The position numbers and the translations under genes are program-made. This document shows, piece after piece, positions 48,337 to 55,970 of a stretch of DNA of 64,000 nt. Positions within the stretch are counted from its first letter, which is position 1. The number at the start of each line of letters is the position of its first letter. The notes under the pieces were generated by a model. That model was given only the letters and a program-made list of their open reading frames with translations. It had not been told where the DNA came from and did no database searches. This DNA comes from Bradyrhizobium macuxiense (GTDB lineage Bacteria > Pseudomonadota > Alphaproteobacteria > Rhizobiales > Xanthobacteraceae), in assembly GCF_001542415.1 (NCBI RefSeq), contig NZ_LNCU01000011.1:1-64000 (forward strand), written 5' to 3'.

Positions 48337-48633
48337 ATGCCGGCCTATGTGATTTCGGAGGTCGAGATGCGGGATGCCGCTTCGTTCGAAGCGTATCGCG
48401 CACTCGCGGTCAAGACTATTGAACAGTATGGTGGGCGCTACATTGTGCGCGGTGGCGCGGTCGAACTGATAGAGGGCGGTCCGCCGCCAAAGGCTATCGT
48501 CATCGTCGAATTTCCGACGATCGCGCGTCTGCGGGAATGGTACGCGTCAGCTGAATATGCCGACGCGCTCAAGCACCGGCGAACCGCACTGGAGCGCCGA
48601 CTGATCTTCGTCGAGGGCGTGTCGGTAATCTAG
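48337..48633 (+). CDS. DUF1330 family protein
   Basis: This 98-residue protein matches the DUF1330 ferredoxin-like dimeric barrel: MPAYVISEVEMRDAASFEAY, central GGRYIVRGGAVELIEG, and the ending IVIVEFPTIARLREWYASAE. Function of the family is unknown; it resembles small monooxygenase/antibiotic-barrel proteins. It is six bases after the SDR gene. It converges on the next minus-strand gene with 42 bp between, where a weak hairpin (GCCCG/CGGGC, 48638-48655) is the only terminator candidate. Confidence 0.87.
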   Translation: MPAYVISEVEMRDAASFEAYRALAVKTIEQYGGRYIVRGGAVELIEGGPPPKAIVIVEFPTIARLREWYASAEYADALKHRRTALERRLIFVEGVSVI

Positions 48634-48675
48634 AGATGCCCGTCTGTTGCCGGGCGTGCTCGCCAGCCTGCGGCG

Positions 48676-49803
48676 CTACCCTTTGGCTCCGTCGAGGAAT
48701 TCGCTGAAGCCGGCGGGACGATAGGGGCCGAAGCACAATTGCTCCAGGACTCCGATCCCGGTCTGATTGCCCTGGCGGGCGCGGACCACCTGTTGCACGT
48801 GCACGTTCTCCCGCGCCAGCCGGTCGAGCGTCATCGGATCGAACGACTCGCCGCCGATCTCCAGCTCTCCCTTCCACATGCCCTGGCCCCATTGCGGATG
48901 ACCGTAGCCGAGGCCTTTCATCTGGAATTTGAGGATCGGGTCGAGCGCGATGGTGCTTGTCTCGCCGTCGATGTCGATGAGGTCGATTTCAGCATGACGT
49001 GCGAGCCGGGTGTTCGGAACGTATTGCACGCTGTGCCGCGCGGTCGCCATGCGGCGATCGAGTCCGTCGACGACGCCCGGGATCTCACGCTCGCTCCGAT
49101 AGAGCGGCGCGGTAAAGCCTTCGCGCACCAGTGCCTCGCCACGCGTCCCGTCGAAGAAGATGGCGTGCGATATATGGTCGTCCCAGAACAGCGGCGCCCA
49201 CAGGAAGAACACGCTCGGCGGCGGCATCGGCGCGCCTCCGACATCCCGTTCGCCGACGTTGCGAACGCCCCAGGAGCGATCCTTGGTGCCGTAGCATGAT
49301 TGATCGTCCACCCTGATCTCCCCGTCCGGGTGGCGAACGACGCCGCTCCAGCGGCCGAACTGGTCGAAGCGGGTCGAGTCCATGGCGCGACGATCACCCG
49401 ACCAAAGGGTCTGGCGCGCTTCCTGGATCGCCGCCGTGCGCGCGGAGAAGGTCAGATCGCATGCCAGGCCTGTCGCATTGTCGTCCAGCACGACCCGCGT
49501 CCGCAGCATCGGCTCGAGCACCTCGAGCCGGAACGGACCGACCTGCATGTCGGTGCGCTCGATCGGGGCGCGGCGCGAACCGAAGAAGCAGTGCTGTCGT
49601 CCACCACGCTCCACAACGCTGAAGGCGCAGTCAAGGATCTTGCGGTGCGGATAGATCGCGATGCCGATCCCGAAGTAATACGCGCCGTCGGCGGTGTAGC
49701 CATTGAACCAGGTCCGGTCATAGACATTGCGGTCGCTTGTCGAGGGAACCGCGATCGGCTCCGGCGTCTGGTGGATAGGGAAGTCGTCAAGTTTGTTGAG
49801 CAC
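48676..49803 (-). CDS. Uncharacterised beta-rich protein, lipocalin-like
   Basis: This 375-residue protein is not firmly recognised. Composition and repeated Trp, Gly, Asp and Phe motifs (SWGVRNVGERD, VFFLWAPLFWDDHISHAIFF, GHPQWGQGMWKGELEIGGES) suggest a two-domain beta barrel like the AttH/CrtC-type or DUF7064/7065 proteins found near steroid and terpenoid genes; this is a guess from pattern. The GTG at 49803 follows AAAGGGA and lies 17 bp after the phosphotransferase stop, so the pair is an operon. No signal peptide is present. Confidence 0.6.
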   Translation of the reverse strand: MLNKLDDFPIHQTPEPIAVPSTSDRNVYDRTWFNGYTADGAYYFGIGIAIYPHRKILDCAFSVVERGGRQHCFFGSRRAPIERTDMQVGPFRLEVLEPMLRTRVVLDDNATGLACDLTFSARTAAIQEARQTLWSGDRRAMDSTRFDQFGRWSGVVRHPDGEIRVDDQSCYGTKDRSWGVRNVGERDVGGAPMPPPSVFFLWAPLFWDDHISHAIFFDGTRGEALVREGFTAPLYRSEREIPGVVDGLDRRMATARHSVQYVPNTRLARHAEIDLIDIDGETSTIALDPILKFQMKGLGYGHPQWGQGMWKGELEIGGESFDPMTLDRLARENVHVQQVVRARQGNQTGIGVLEQLCFGPYRPAGFSEFLDGAKG

Positions 49804-49820
49804 GCCGATCCCTTTCGCTG

Positions 49821-50900
49821 TTAGTCCCGCCAGTATGAGAAACTGTCGTGATCCAGGGCTTGCGCGCAGGCGCCGCGGGTCATTTTCAGGAACAGCGCGT
49901 CGCCGCGCTCGGAGCGCTGGACGCTGAGTGCGGAGACAACGCCCATCATGATTCCATGCAGCGTGTAGCGCCGGTAATCCCGCCAGCAATCATCCCAGCC
50001 ATAGTCCCGCACACCGCGACGGATCAGTTCCGAATGATAGAACCGCACCAGGTCGGCTTCGTGAAGCCGCCGTTCGGACGGATCGATGCCGGCCGACAGG
50101 AAATAGGCGACGTCAACGATTCCCGGTCCCACCGTCAGCGTCTGCCAGTCCAGCGTGGCCATCGGCCGGGTATTGCCGCGCACGTCGAACAGCATGTTGT
50201 CGAGCCTGAAGTCGGCATGTTGCAGGGTGCGCGGCGTCGACCGGTCTGACTGGTAGCGCGACATCGCATCCGGAAGTGCGTCGATGAGCGTCAGGAATTC
50301 CGGCTCGATCACGTCGCGATATCGATCCTTGTAGTGACCGATGATCGCAGGCAGCGTCGCGCGGAAATCCTTGCGCCTGCTTGCGGCGACGGTAAAGCAG
50401 TGCACCGTGTCCAGCGTCGGATCACCCCATCGCGGTGCATGCAACGCGGCGGCCTCAGCCATCGCTGTCCGGCTGTCCGCGATCGAGCATCCGGCGAGCT
50501 GGTCACCCTGGCGTGCGGGCGCCAGATCCTCCAGGATCAGCGTGAAATCGTCCGTCACTGGGTCGATCTCGGCGAGGATCGGCCGCGGGGTGTGAATTGC
50601 GACCGTGGTCGCCAGCTCGCGATAGAACGCGACCTCGCGGACATAGAGCATGTGCGCGGAACCGGACCTGCGGCTATCCGGATTCGCAGCGGGGAATTTA
50701 CCGATAACGGTCGTGGGCGCTTTGGGCTGATCCTCGTCATAGGTAAGACGAAACCGGTAGCTGTCCCCGACGAGGCCGTTGCCGACCGGCTTGCAGGCGA
50801 GATCGACGACACGAGCCTGATCGATCACGCCGGCGTCGCGCAACGCCCGCGTCATCCACTCCGGATCGATCCGCGACGGATCGGCCGTGAGCAAGCCCAT
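49821..50900 (-). CDS. Phosphotransferase family protein (APH/CHK kinase-like)
   Basis: This 359-residue protein has the aminoglycoside phosphotransferase-like kinase fold. The catalytic loop is LQHADFRLDNMLFD (HxDxxxxN, about residues 230-243), followed by ATLDWQTLTVGPGIVDVAYF, where the Asp takes the metal-binding DFG role. The N-lobe contains GDSYRFRLTYDEDQ and VIGKFPAANPDSR with the ATP lysine. Such proteins phosphorylate hydroxyl groups of small molecules or sterols; an antibiotic target is not implied. The start at 50900 follows GGGAGGAAATCG. It leads the two-gene operon with the beta-rich protein. Confidence 0.83.
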   Translation of the reverse strand: MGLLTADPSRIDPEWMTRALRDAGVIDQARVVDLACKPVGNGLVGDSYRFRLTYDEDQPKAPTTVIGKFPAANPDSRRSGSAHMLYVREVAFYRELATTVAIHTPRPILAEIDPVTDDFTLILEDLAPARQGDQLAGCSIADSRTAMAEAAALHAPRWGDPTLDTVHCFTVAASRRKDFRATLPAIIGHYKDRYRDVIEPEFLTLIDALPDAMSRYQSDRSTPRTLQHADFRLDNMLFDVRGNTRPMATLDWQTLTVGPGIVDVAYFLSAGIDPSERRLHEADLVRFYHSELIRRGVRDYGWDDCWRDYRRYTLHGIMMGVVSALSVQRSERGDALFLKMTRGACAQALDHDSFSYWRD

Positions 50901-51043
50901 CGATTTCCTCCCGTCCCCGTTAGGGGGCACCACCGCTCCAGCCGCTTCTTGCGTCGGCCGGATTGAGAACGGTGATCGTTCGGAAATTTATACAGCCTAT
51001 GTCGCGTCCTTGGCAAAAGCGGTGCGTCGCCTCGTGGGGACAA

Positions 51044-51072
51044 TCATGCCCGGGGATTTGGCCCGGGCATGA
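51044..51072 (-). terminator. Hairpin downstream of the MDR gene
   Basis: TCATGCCCGGG (51044-51054), seven-base loop, CCCGGGCATGA (51062-51072). It is a perfect 11-bp stem in the gap between the MDR stop (51094) and the phosphotransferase start, closely related to the rpoA-rplQ hairpin. No T run on either side, so termination is plausible but not certain. Confidence 0.5.
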
Positions 51073-51093
51073 CGAGGCGGGTGAGGGTGGGTC

Positions 51094-52107
51094 CTACCAC
51101 CCCTCCAGCACGATCTTGCCGCGCGACTTGCCGCTCTCGAGCAGGGCGTGGGCGCGCTTGAGGTTGGCGGCGTTGATCGTGCCGAAGGTCTGGTCGAGGG
51201 TGGTGCGCAGCACGCCCTTGTCGATGAGGTCCGAGACATCGTTGAGCAGATGATTCTGCGCGATCATGTCTGATGTCTGGAACGAGGAGCGGGTGAACAT
51301 GGATTCCCAATGCACCGATACCGCCTTGCCCTTGAATACGGCGACGTTGAACTCCGGCGGATCGTCGATCAGGCCGAACTTGCCCTGCGGCGCGATGAAA
51401 TCGGCGATCGCCTTGTAGTGCTGATCGGTGAAGGTGAGGCTGGCGACGAGGCCCACCGGCGCGAGCTTCAGCTTTTCGATCTGCTCCTTCATCGGCAGCG
51501 AATGGTCGATCACGGCGTGAGCGCCGAGATCGAGGCACCATTTCTGCGATTCCGGCCGCGTCGCGGTCGCAACCACGGTCAGTCCGGTCAGGCGATGCGC
51601 GAGCTGGATCAGGATCGAGCCGACGCCGCCGGCGCCGCCGATGATCAAGAGCGTACGCGGATCGAGGCTCTTGCCCGGCACCGCGCCGAGGCGGTCGAAC
51701 AACAATTCCCAGGCTGTGATCGAGGTCAGCGGCAGCGCCGCGGCTTGCGCAAATGACAGCGATTTGGGTTTCCTGCCGACGATGCGCTCGTCGACCAGGT
51801 GAAACTCGGAATTGGTGCCCTGACGCTGGATCGAGCCGGCGTAAAACACCTCGTCACCCGGCTTGAACAGGCTGACCTCGGGGCCGACTGCGTCGACCAC
51901 GCCGGCTGCATCGAAGCCGAGGATCTTGTATTCGCCCGCCGGCGGTGCGGCGCGCTTGCGTACCTTGTAGTCGACCGGATTGGCGGAGATCGCCTTCACC
52001 GCGACGCGGATGTCGTGCCCCTTCGGCTCCGGCTTTGCGGTTTCGAAATCCACGAGGGAATCCGCCGCCTCGATCGGCAGCGATTTTTGGTATCCGACGG
52101 CCTTCAT
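51094..52107 (-). CDS. Zinc-independent MDR alcohol dehydrogenase/quinone oxidoreductase
   Basis: This 337-residue medium-chain dehydrogenase/reductase lacks the zinc-binding cysteines. The substrate domain contains AISANPVDYKVRKRAAPPAG and GFDAAGVVDAVGPEVSLFKP, and the NADPH domain has LLIIGGAGGVGSILIQLAHR (about residues 155-174). This pattern is that of quinone-oxidoreductase-like and enoyl-reductase-like MDRs. The start at 52107 follows GGAGACC. It diverges from an HxlR regulator, a common pairing in which the regulator controls an enzyme that removes electrophiles. The substrate is inferred only. Confidence 0.88.
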   Translation of the reverse strand: MKAVGYQKSLPIEAADSLVDFETAKPEPKGHDIRVAVKAISANPVDYKVRKRAAPPAGEYKILGFDAAGVVDAVGPEVSLFKPGDEVFYAGSIQRQGTNSEFHLVDERIVGRKPKSLSFAQAAALPLTSITAWELLFDRLGAVPGKSLDPRTLLIIGGAGGVGSILIQLAHRLTGLTVVATATRPESQKWCLDLGAHAVIDHSLPMKEQIEKLKLAPVGLVASLTFTDQHYKAIADFIAPQGKFGLIDDPPEFNVAVFKGKAVSVHWESMFTRSSFQTSDMIAQNHLLNDVSDLIDKGVLRTTLDQTFGTINAANLKRAHALLESGKSRGKIVLEGW

Positions 52108-52227
52108 GCCTGGTCTCCATTGGTGGCGGCGATTGCCTGCCATCTAACTGTCGCGCTGGCGTCCAATTGGCAAGTACTGTAAATTCAGGGAACTAGTCCC
52201 CGTTTGGATACTATTGGGAAAATTTCG
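52108..52227. promoter_or_regulatory. MDR-HxlR divergent control region
   Basis: This 120-bp gap contains the palindrome AGTACT (52173-52178), the dyad GGGAACTAGTCCC (52188-52200) and TACTATT (52209-52215). TACTATT is one half of the YodB-type operator TACTATTTGTAGTA known for HxlR proteins. The sites fall between both start codons, as expected for an autoregulated divergent promoter. Confidence 0.5.
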
Positions 52228-52605
52228 ATGAAACGGAAGAATTTTGCGCGTCGGCCGGGGTGCGCGGTCGAGGCGGCGCTCGACCTGATCGACGGCAAAT
52301 GGAAGGGCGTGATCCTGTTTCATCTGCAGGCCGGCACCCAGCGCTTCGGCGAGCTGCGGCGGCGGATGCCCGGCATCACCCAGCGCATGCTGACCAAGCA
52401 GCTGCGCGCGCTCGAGGAGGATGGTCTCGTGATCCGCAAGGTCTATGCCGAAGTGCCGCCGCGGGTCGAGTACACGCTGTCCGAACTCGGCGAGAGTCTG
52501 CGCCCGGTGATCGATATCCTCAAGGCCTGGGGCGAGGGCCATCAGGAGCGGTTGTCCTGCGCGCCGGCGCCGGAGGTCGTGCGAAAGCCGAAGCGCGCCG
52601 CCTGA
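52228..52605 (+). CDS. HxlR-family winged-helix regulator
   Basis: This 125-residue regulator has the HxlR domain: CAVEAALDLIDGKWKGVILF, then RFGELRRRMPGITQRMLTKQ, LRALEEDGLVIRKVYAEVPP and the wing RVEYTLSELGESLRPVIDIL. The single N-terminal cysteine C12, just before the first helix, is at the position used by YodB, HypR and QorR to sense electrophiles or oxidants. The start at 52228 was chosen over a TTG eight codons upstream. A 12-bp stem terminator follows. Confidence 0.9.
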   Translation: MKRKNFARRPGCAVEAALDLIDGKWKGVILFHLQAGTQRFGELRRRMPGITQRMLTKQLRALEEDGLVIRKVYAEVPPRVEYTLSELGESLRPVIDILKAWGEGHQERLSCAPAPEVVRKPKRAA

Positions 52606-52628
52606 CCTGCGCGATGCGATCGCGAGTG

Positions 52629-52656
52629 CGGCCGGGAGCGGGGGCGCTCCCGGCCG
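52629..52656. terminator. Bidirectional terminator, HxlR/porin
   Basis: CGGCCGGGAGCG (52629-52640), GGGG loop, CGCTCCCGGCCG (52645-52656), followed by TGTTGT on the plus strand. It lies between the convergent HxlR and porin stops and is a perfect 12-bp stem. Confidence 0.78.
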
Positions 52657-52661
52657 TGTTG

Positions 52662-54254
52662 TCACCACGCAACCTGCGTGCGCATCGCCACAGCGTCGAA
52701 CTTCGAGCCGGCATCGACGGTCGAGATCGACGAAGCCTGCTTAGAGATGTCGCCATGCAGGTAGTCCAGCATGAAGCGGATGTTGTTGTTGACGTACCAG
52801 TTCAGCGCGACGGTGTAGACGGTCTGCCGTCCGCCCGCGATGCCGGCCGCCGTCGCAAGCTGATCGTTCAGGTTCATCTGGCTCACGCGTCCGGCGATTT
52901 CCCAGGCACCCCAGCCACTGCCGGTGAGCGAGAACGGATTCGCCGGCTTGATGCCGCCGTAGGAGGCACTCGACGGATTGTAGGCGTGGGTTTCGCCTGT
53001 CAGCACGTAGCCGATCTGCGCGTAGCCGCCGTCGAACTTCAGGCTCGATGCGCCGAACGGCGGCAGCCCGGTGTTGGCAGTGCGATCGACATTGAACCAG
53101 TAGTACTCGCCCTGCGCGATGAGCGAACCGTAAGTGGCCGCGGCCTCGACGCCGTAGACCTGCGCCCCGGAGACGTTGGCGATCGCGCCGGTCGAGATCA
53201 GCGTCGTCGGATCGATGCGCAGCTCGGGCCGGTCGCTGAGCGTCAGCGTCTGCGCCTGCGTCACCAGGTTGCGCGGCGGCTGGATCAGCCATTCCGCATC
53301 GGCGCCGATATGCACCGAGTAATCCCTGCCGCTGATCGGGTTGCCGACGACACGGATGACGCCGCCATATTGCTCGGATGTTCCGGCCGGCGAAGTGCTG
53401 GACGCGGAGTGGATTGCGCCCGAGGTCGGTCCGGTGACATAGCCGCCGACCCAGAATTGGTCGTTCCACCAGCGTGTGCCGAAGGCCGAACGGAAGTCGC
53501 CGGCTGCGATGTTCTGGGCGATGATGCCGGCCGAGGCACGCTCCATGAACAGGATATCGTTGGAGCTGGTGGCCTCGTCGAGCGTCCATGGAATATCCAT
53601 GATGCCGCCTTCGATCGCCATCTTGCCGCCGAACGGCTTGAATCCGGTGTAGCTCAGGAAGGCATTTTCAACGCCCGATGTCCCTCCGCCCGGCAGCGAC
53701 CCTGCTGCCGTGCCGCCGAAGCCGTCGGACGATCCGCCGAAGTCGTAGATCAGCGCGAAATTCCAGTCGCTGAGGAATTTGCCGGTGATGCCGATGCGCG
53801 CACGCCGCAGGTTCTCGCCGCTGTCGAGCTTTTGCGGTGAGGTCGCTGCCGTGTCGGGCCGATAGTCGTAACCGCCGACATCGTAGTGAATGCGCCCGGT
53901 GATCGCGATGCAGTTCTGGTCGTCCGCGGTGCAGATCGTCGGGCGGTTGTTCGGCATCGACACCACGACGCCGGACGACGCGACCGGACCCTTGACCGGG
54001 ATCGCAGCATTGGCATTCGCCACGTGCGAGGCCTTTGCGTCCGCCGCCTTCGCGTGTGCGTTGGCCGCCGCCGCCGTCGCCGCGTTCTCGTTGCTCTGCT
54101 TTTGCAGCTTGTCGATCTTCTGCTCCAGCATGTGGAGTTGCTGCTTGAGCAGTGCAATCTCCGCGTCGCTGTTTGCTGATTCCGAATGCGCCGGCGCGGA
54201 GGCGAGAACTCCTGCCACGCCGATCGCGATTGCACCTATTCTTCTCGCACCCAT
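52662..54254 (-). CDS. OprO/OprP-family porin
   Basis: This 530-residue outer-membrane protein starts with a signal peptide (RRIGAIAIGVAGVLASAPAHS) and a short predicted coiled coil (IALLKQQLHMLEQKIDKLQK, about residues 33-52) that is typical of trimeric porins anchored to peptidoglycan. An Ala-rich linker follows. The C-terminal barrel (about residues 120-530) has many Gly/aromatic beta repeats and ends in Trp, as outer-membrane insertion requires. It resembles phosphate-selective porins O and P, but a phosphate role is not shown and I see no Pho box. GGGGAG precedes the start. It diverges from the Do-type protease gene. Confidence 0.87.
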   Translation of the reverse strand: MGARRIGAIAIGVAGVLASAPAHSESANSDAEIALLKQQLHMLEQKIDKLQKQSNENAATAAAANAHAKAADAKASHVANANAAIPVKGPVASSGVVVSMPNNRPTICTADDQNCIAITGRIHYDVGGYDYRPDTAATSPQKLDSGENLRRARIGITGKFLSDWNFALIYDFGGSSDGFGGTAAGSLPGGGTSGVENAFLSYTGFKPFGGKMAIEGGIMDIPWTLDEATSSNDILFMERASAGIIAQNIAAGDFRSAFGTRWWNDQFWVGGYVTGPTSGAIHSASSTSPAGTSEQYGGVIRVVGNPISGRDYSVHIGADAEWLIQPPRNLVTQAQTLTLSDRPELRIDPTTLISTGAIANVSGAQVYGVEAAATYGSLIAQGEYYWFNVDRTANTGLPPFGASSLKFDGGYAQIGYVLTGETHAYNPSSASYGGIKPANPFSLTGSGWGAWEIAGRVSQMNLNDQLATAAGIAGGRQTVYTVALNWYVNNNIRFMLDYLHGDISKQASSISTVDAGSKFDAVAMRTQVAW

Positions 54255-54344
54255 TCTACGCTCCCCTTGTTGAAATGAATTCCCCGCTCACTGAACCCGA
54301 GTAACGTGACTGACGCGCGACAGCGCTGTTCGGGGGTGCTGTTC

Positions 54345-54370
54345 CGCTTGTTGTGTGCGGGCAACAAGCG
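54345..54370. promoter_or_regulatory. Nine-bp dyad, possible operator
   Basis: CGCTTGTTG (54345-54353) and CAACAAGCG (54362-54370) are perfectly inverted around eight bases. It lies about 90 bp upstream of the porin start on the minus strand. It could be an operator or a leader hairpin. Confidence 0.45.
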
Positions 54371-54503
54371 AAGCTGCACAGTGAGATGACGAGCATCATA
54401 GGAGCTTGACGGTTCGCTTCAACGAGTGTCGGACCGGTTTTGCACCGTTCGGTTGGGGGCTGGACGTCACCCGACAGGGCGCCAGATATTGACCCGGAAA
54501 CCC

Positions 54504-54532
54504 TTCAATTGCCGCGCGAACGCGCCTATATT
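54504..54532 (+). promoter_or_regulatory. Promoter of the protease gene, RpoH-like
   Basis: TTCAAT (54504-54509), 17 bp, TATATT (54527-54532) within CCTATATTC. The -10 block fits the CCTATAT form of alphaproteobacterial RpoH promoters, and CCCTTCAA partly fits its -35. Start would be about 20 bases before the ATG. Confidence 0.45.
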
Positions 54533-54557
54533 CCGGCGTTTTCCGCAAGAGGTGAGA

Positions 54558-55970
54558 ATGCTCCGATTCATCCGCGTCGCTGCCATACCCGTGCTGTGCA
54601 TGCTGGCCTTCACAGCAAGCCTTGATCCCGCCCAGGCACAGGAACGGCGCGTGCCGTCCTCGCAGGCCGAACTGCAGCTGTCCTATGCGCCGATCGTGCA
54701 GCGCGTGCAGCCGGCGGTGGTCAATGTCTACGCGGCCAAGATGGTGCAGAACCGCAATCCGCTGCTGGACGATCCGATCTTTCGCCGTTTCTTCGGCGTG
54801 CCCGGGCAGCAGCCCGAGCAGATGCAGCGCTCGCTCGGCTCCGGCGTGATGGTCGACTCGTCAGGTCTCGTGGTGACCAACAATCACGTGATCGAGGGTG
54901 CCGACCAGGTGAAGATCTCGCTCGCCGACAAGCGCGAGTTCGAGGCCGAGATCGTGCTGAAGGACAGCCGCACCGACCTCGCGGTGCTGCGACTCAAGAA
55001 CACCAACAAGGAGAAGTTCACGACGCTCGACTTCGCCAATTCCGACCAGTTGCAGGTCGGTGACGTCGTGCTTGCGATCGGCAACCCGTTCGGCGTCGGC
55101 CAGACCGTGACCCACGGCATCATCTCGGCGCTGGCGCGCACCCAGGTCGGCATCACTGATTATCAATTCTTCATCCAGACCGATGCCGCGATCAATCCCG
55201 GCAACTCCGGCGGCGCGCTGGTCGACATGACCGGCCGGCTCGCCGGCATCAACACCGCGATCTTCTCGCGCTCCGGCGGCTCGCAGGGCATCGGCTTCGC
55301 CATCCCCGCCAACATGGTGCGCGTGGTGGTGGCTTCCGCCAAGAGCGGCGGCAAGGCGGTGAAGCGGCCGTGGCTCGGTGCCCGGCTGCAGGCGGTGACG
55401 CCCGAGATCGCCGAGACGCTGGGCCTGAAGCTGCCGTCCGGTGCGCTGGTCGCCAACGTGGCGCCGAACAGCCCGGCGGCGAAGGCGGGCCTGAAGCTGT
55501 CCGACCTGATCGTCGCGATCGACGGCACGCCGATCGACGATCCCAATGCGTTCGACTACCGCTTCGCGACCCGTCCGCTGGGCGGCACCGCCGAGATCGA
55601 CGTGCAGCGCGGCGGCAAGCCCGTGAAGCTCACGGTGCCGCTCGAGACCGCGCCCGACACCAACCGCGACGAGATCGTGCTGACCGCGCGCTCGCCGTTC
55701 CAGGGCGCCAGGGTCGCCAACATCTCGCCGGCGCTGGCCGACGAACTGCATCTCGATGCGGGGACGGAGGGCGTCGTGGTGACCGAGCTCGCCGACGACG
55801 GCACCGCGGCCAATGTCGGCTTCCAGAAGGGCGACATCATCCTGGCAGTCAACAGCCAGAAGATCGAGCGCACCAGCGACCTGGAAAAGGCGTCGAAAGC
55901 AGGCTCGCGGATCTGGCGCATCACGCTGGTACGCGGCGGCCAGCAGATCAACGTGACGCTTGGCGGATGA
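54558..55970 (+). CDS. Do-family periplasmic serine endoprotease
   Basis: This 470-residue DegP/DegQ-type protease degrades misfolded envelope proteins. A signal peptide ends near PAQAQ (about residue 28). The trypsin-like domain has H110 (TNNHVIEG), D140 (SRTDLAVL) and S217 (NPGNSGGALVD). Two PDZ domains follow (about 260-355, with RPWLGARLQAVTPEIAETLG, and about 375-470). It lacks the Q-linker insertion that would make it a longer DegP. AGAGGTGAG precedes the ATG. The stop overlaps the rarA start (ATGA). Confidence 0.92.
   Translation: MLRFIRVAAIPVLCMLAFTASLDPAQAQERRVPSSQAELQLSYAPIVQRVQPAVVNVYAAKMVQNRNPLLDDPIFRRFFGVPGQQPEQMQRSLGSGVMVDSSGLVVTNNHVIEGADQVKISLADKREFEAEIVLKDSRTDLAVLRLKNTNKEKFTTLDFANSDQLQVGDVVLAIGNPFGVGQTVTHGIISALARTQVGITDYQFFIQTDAAINPGNSGGALVDMTGRLAGINTAIFSRSGGSQGIGFAIPANMVRVVVASAKSGGKAVKRPWLGARLQAVTPEIAETLGLKLPSGALVANVAPNSPAAKAGLKLSDLIVAIDGTPIDDPNAFDYRFATRPLGGTAEIDVQRGGKPVKLTVPLETAPDTNRDEIVLTARSPFQGARVANISPALADELHLDAGTEGVVVTELADDGTAANVGFQKGDIILAVNSQKIERTSDLEKASKAGSRIWRITLVRGGQQINVTLGG

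Larger units (their letters stand above)
54255..54557. other. Porin-protease divergent region
   Basis: The 303-base gap contains the dyad at 54345-54370 and a promoter for the protease (54504-54532). A porin promoter must also be here, but I could not choose one. No gene is seen. Confidence 0.6.

Noticed and set aside
52260..53840. Plus-strand open frame of 526 codons running through HxlR and antisense to the porin
   Set aside because: It starts out of frame within the HxlR gene and crosses a strong terminator; the porin strand has a signal peptide and barrel pattern.
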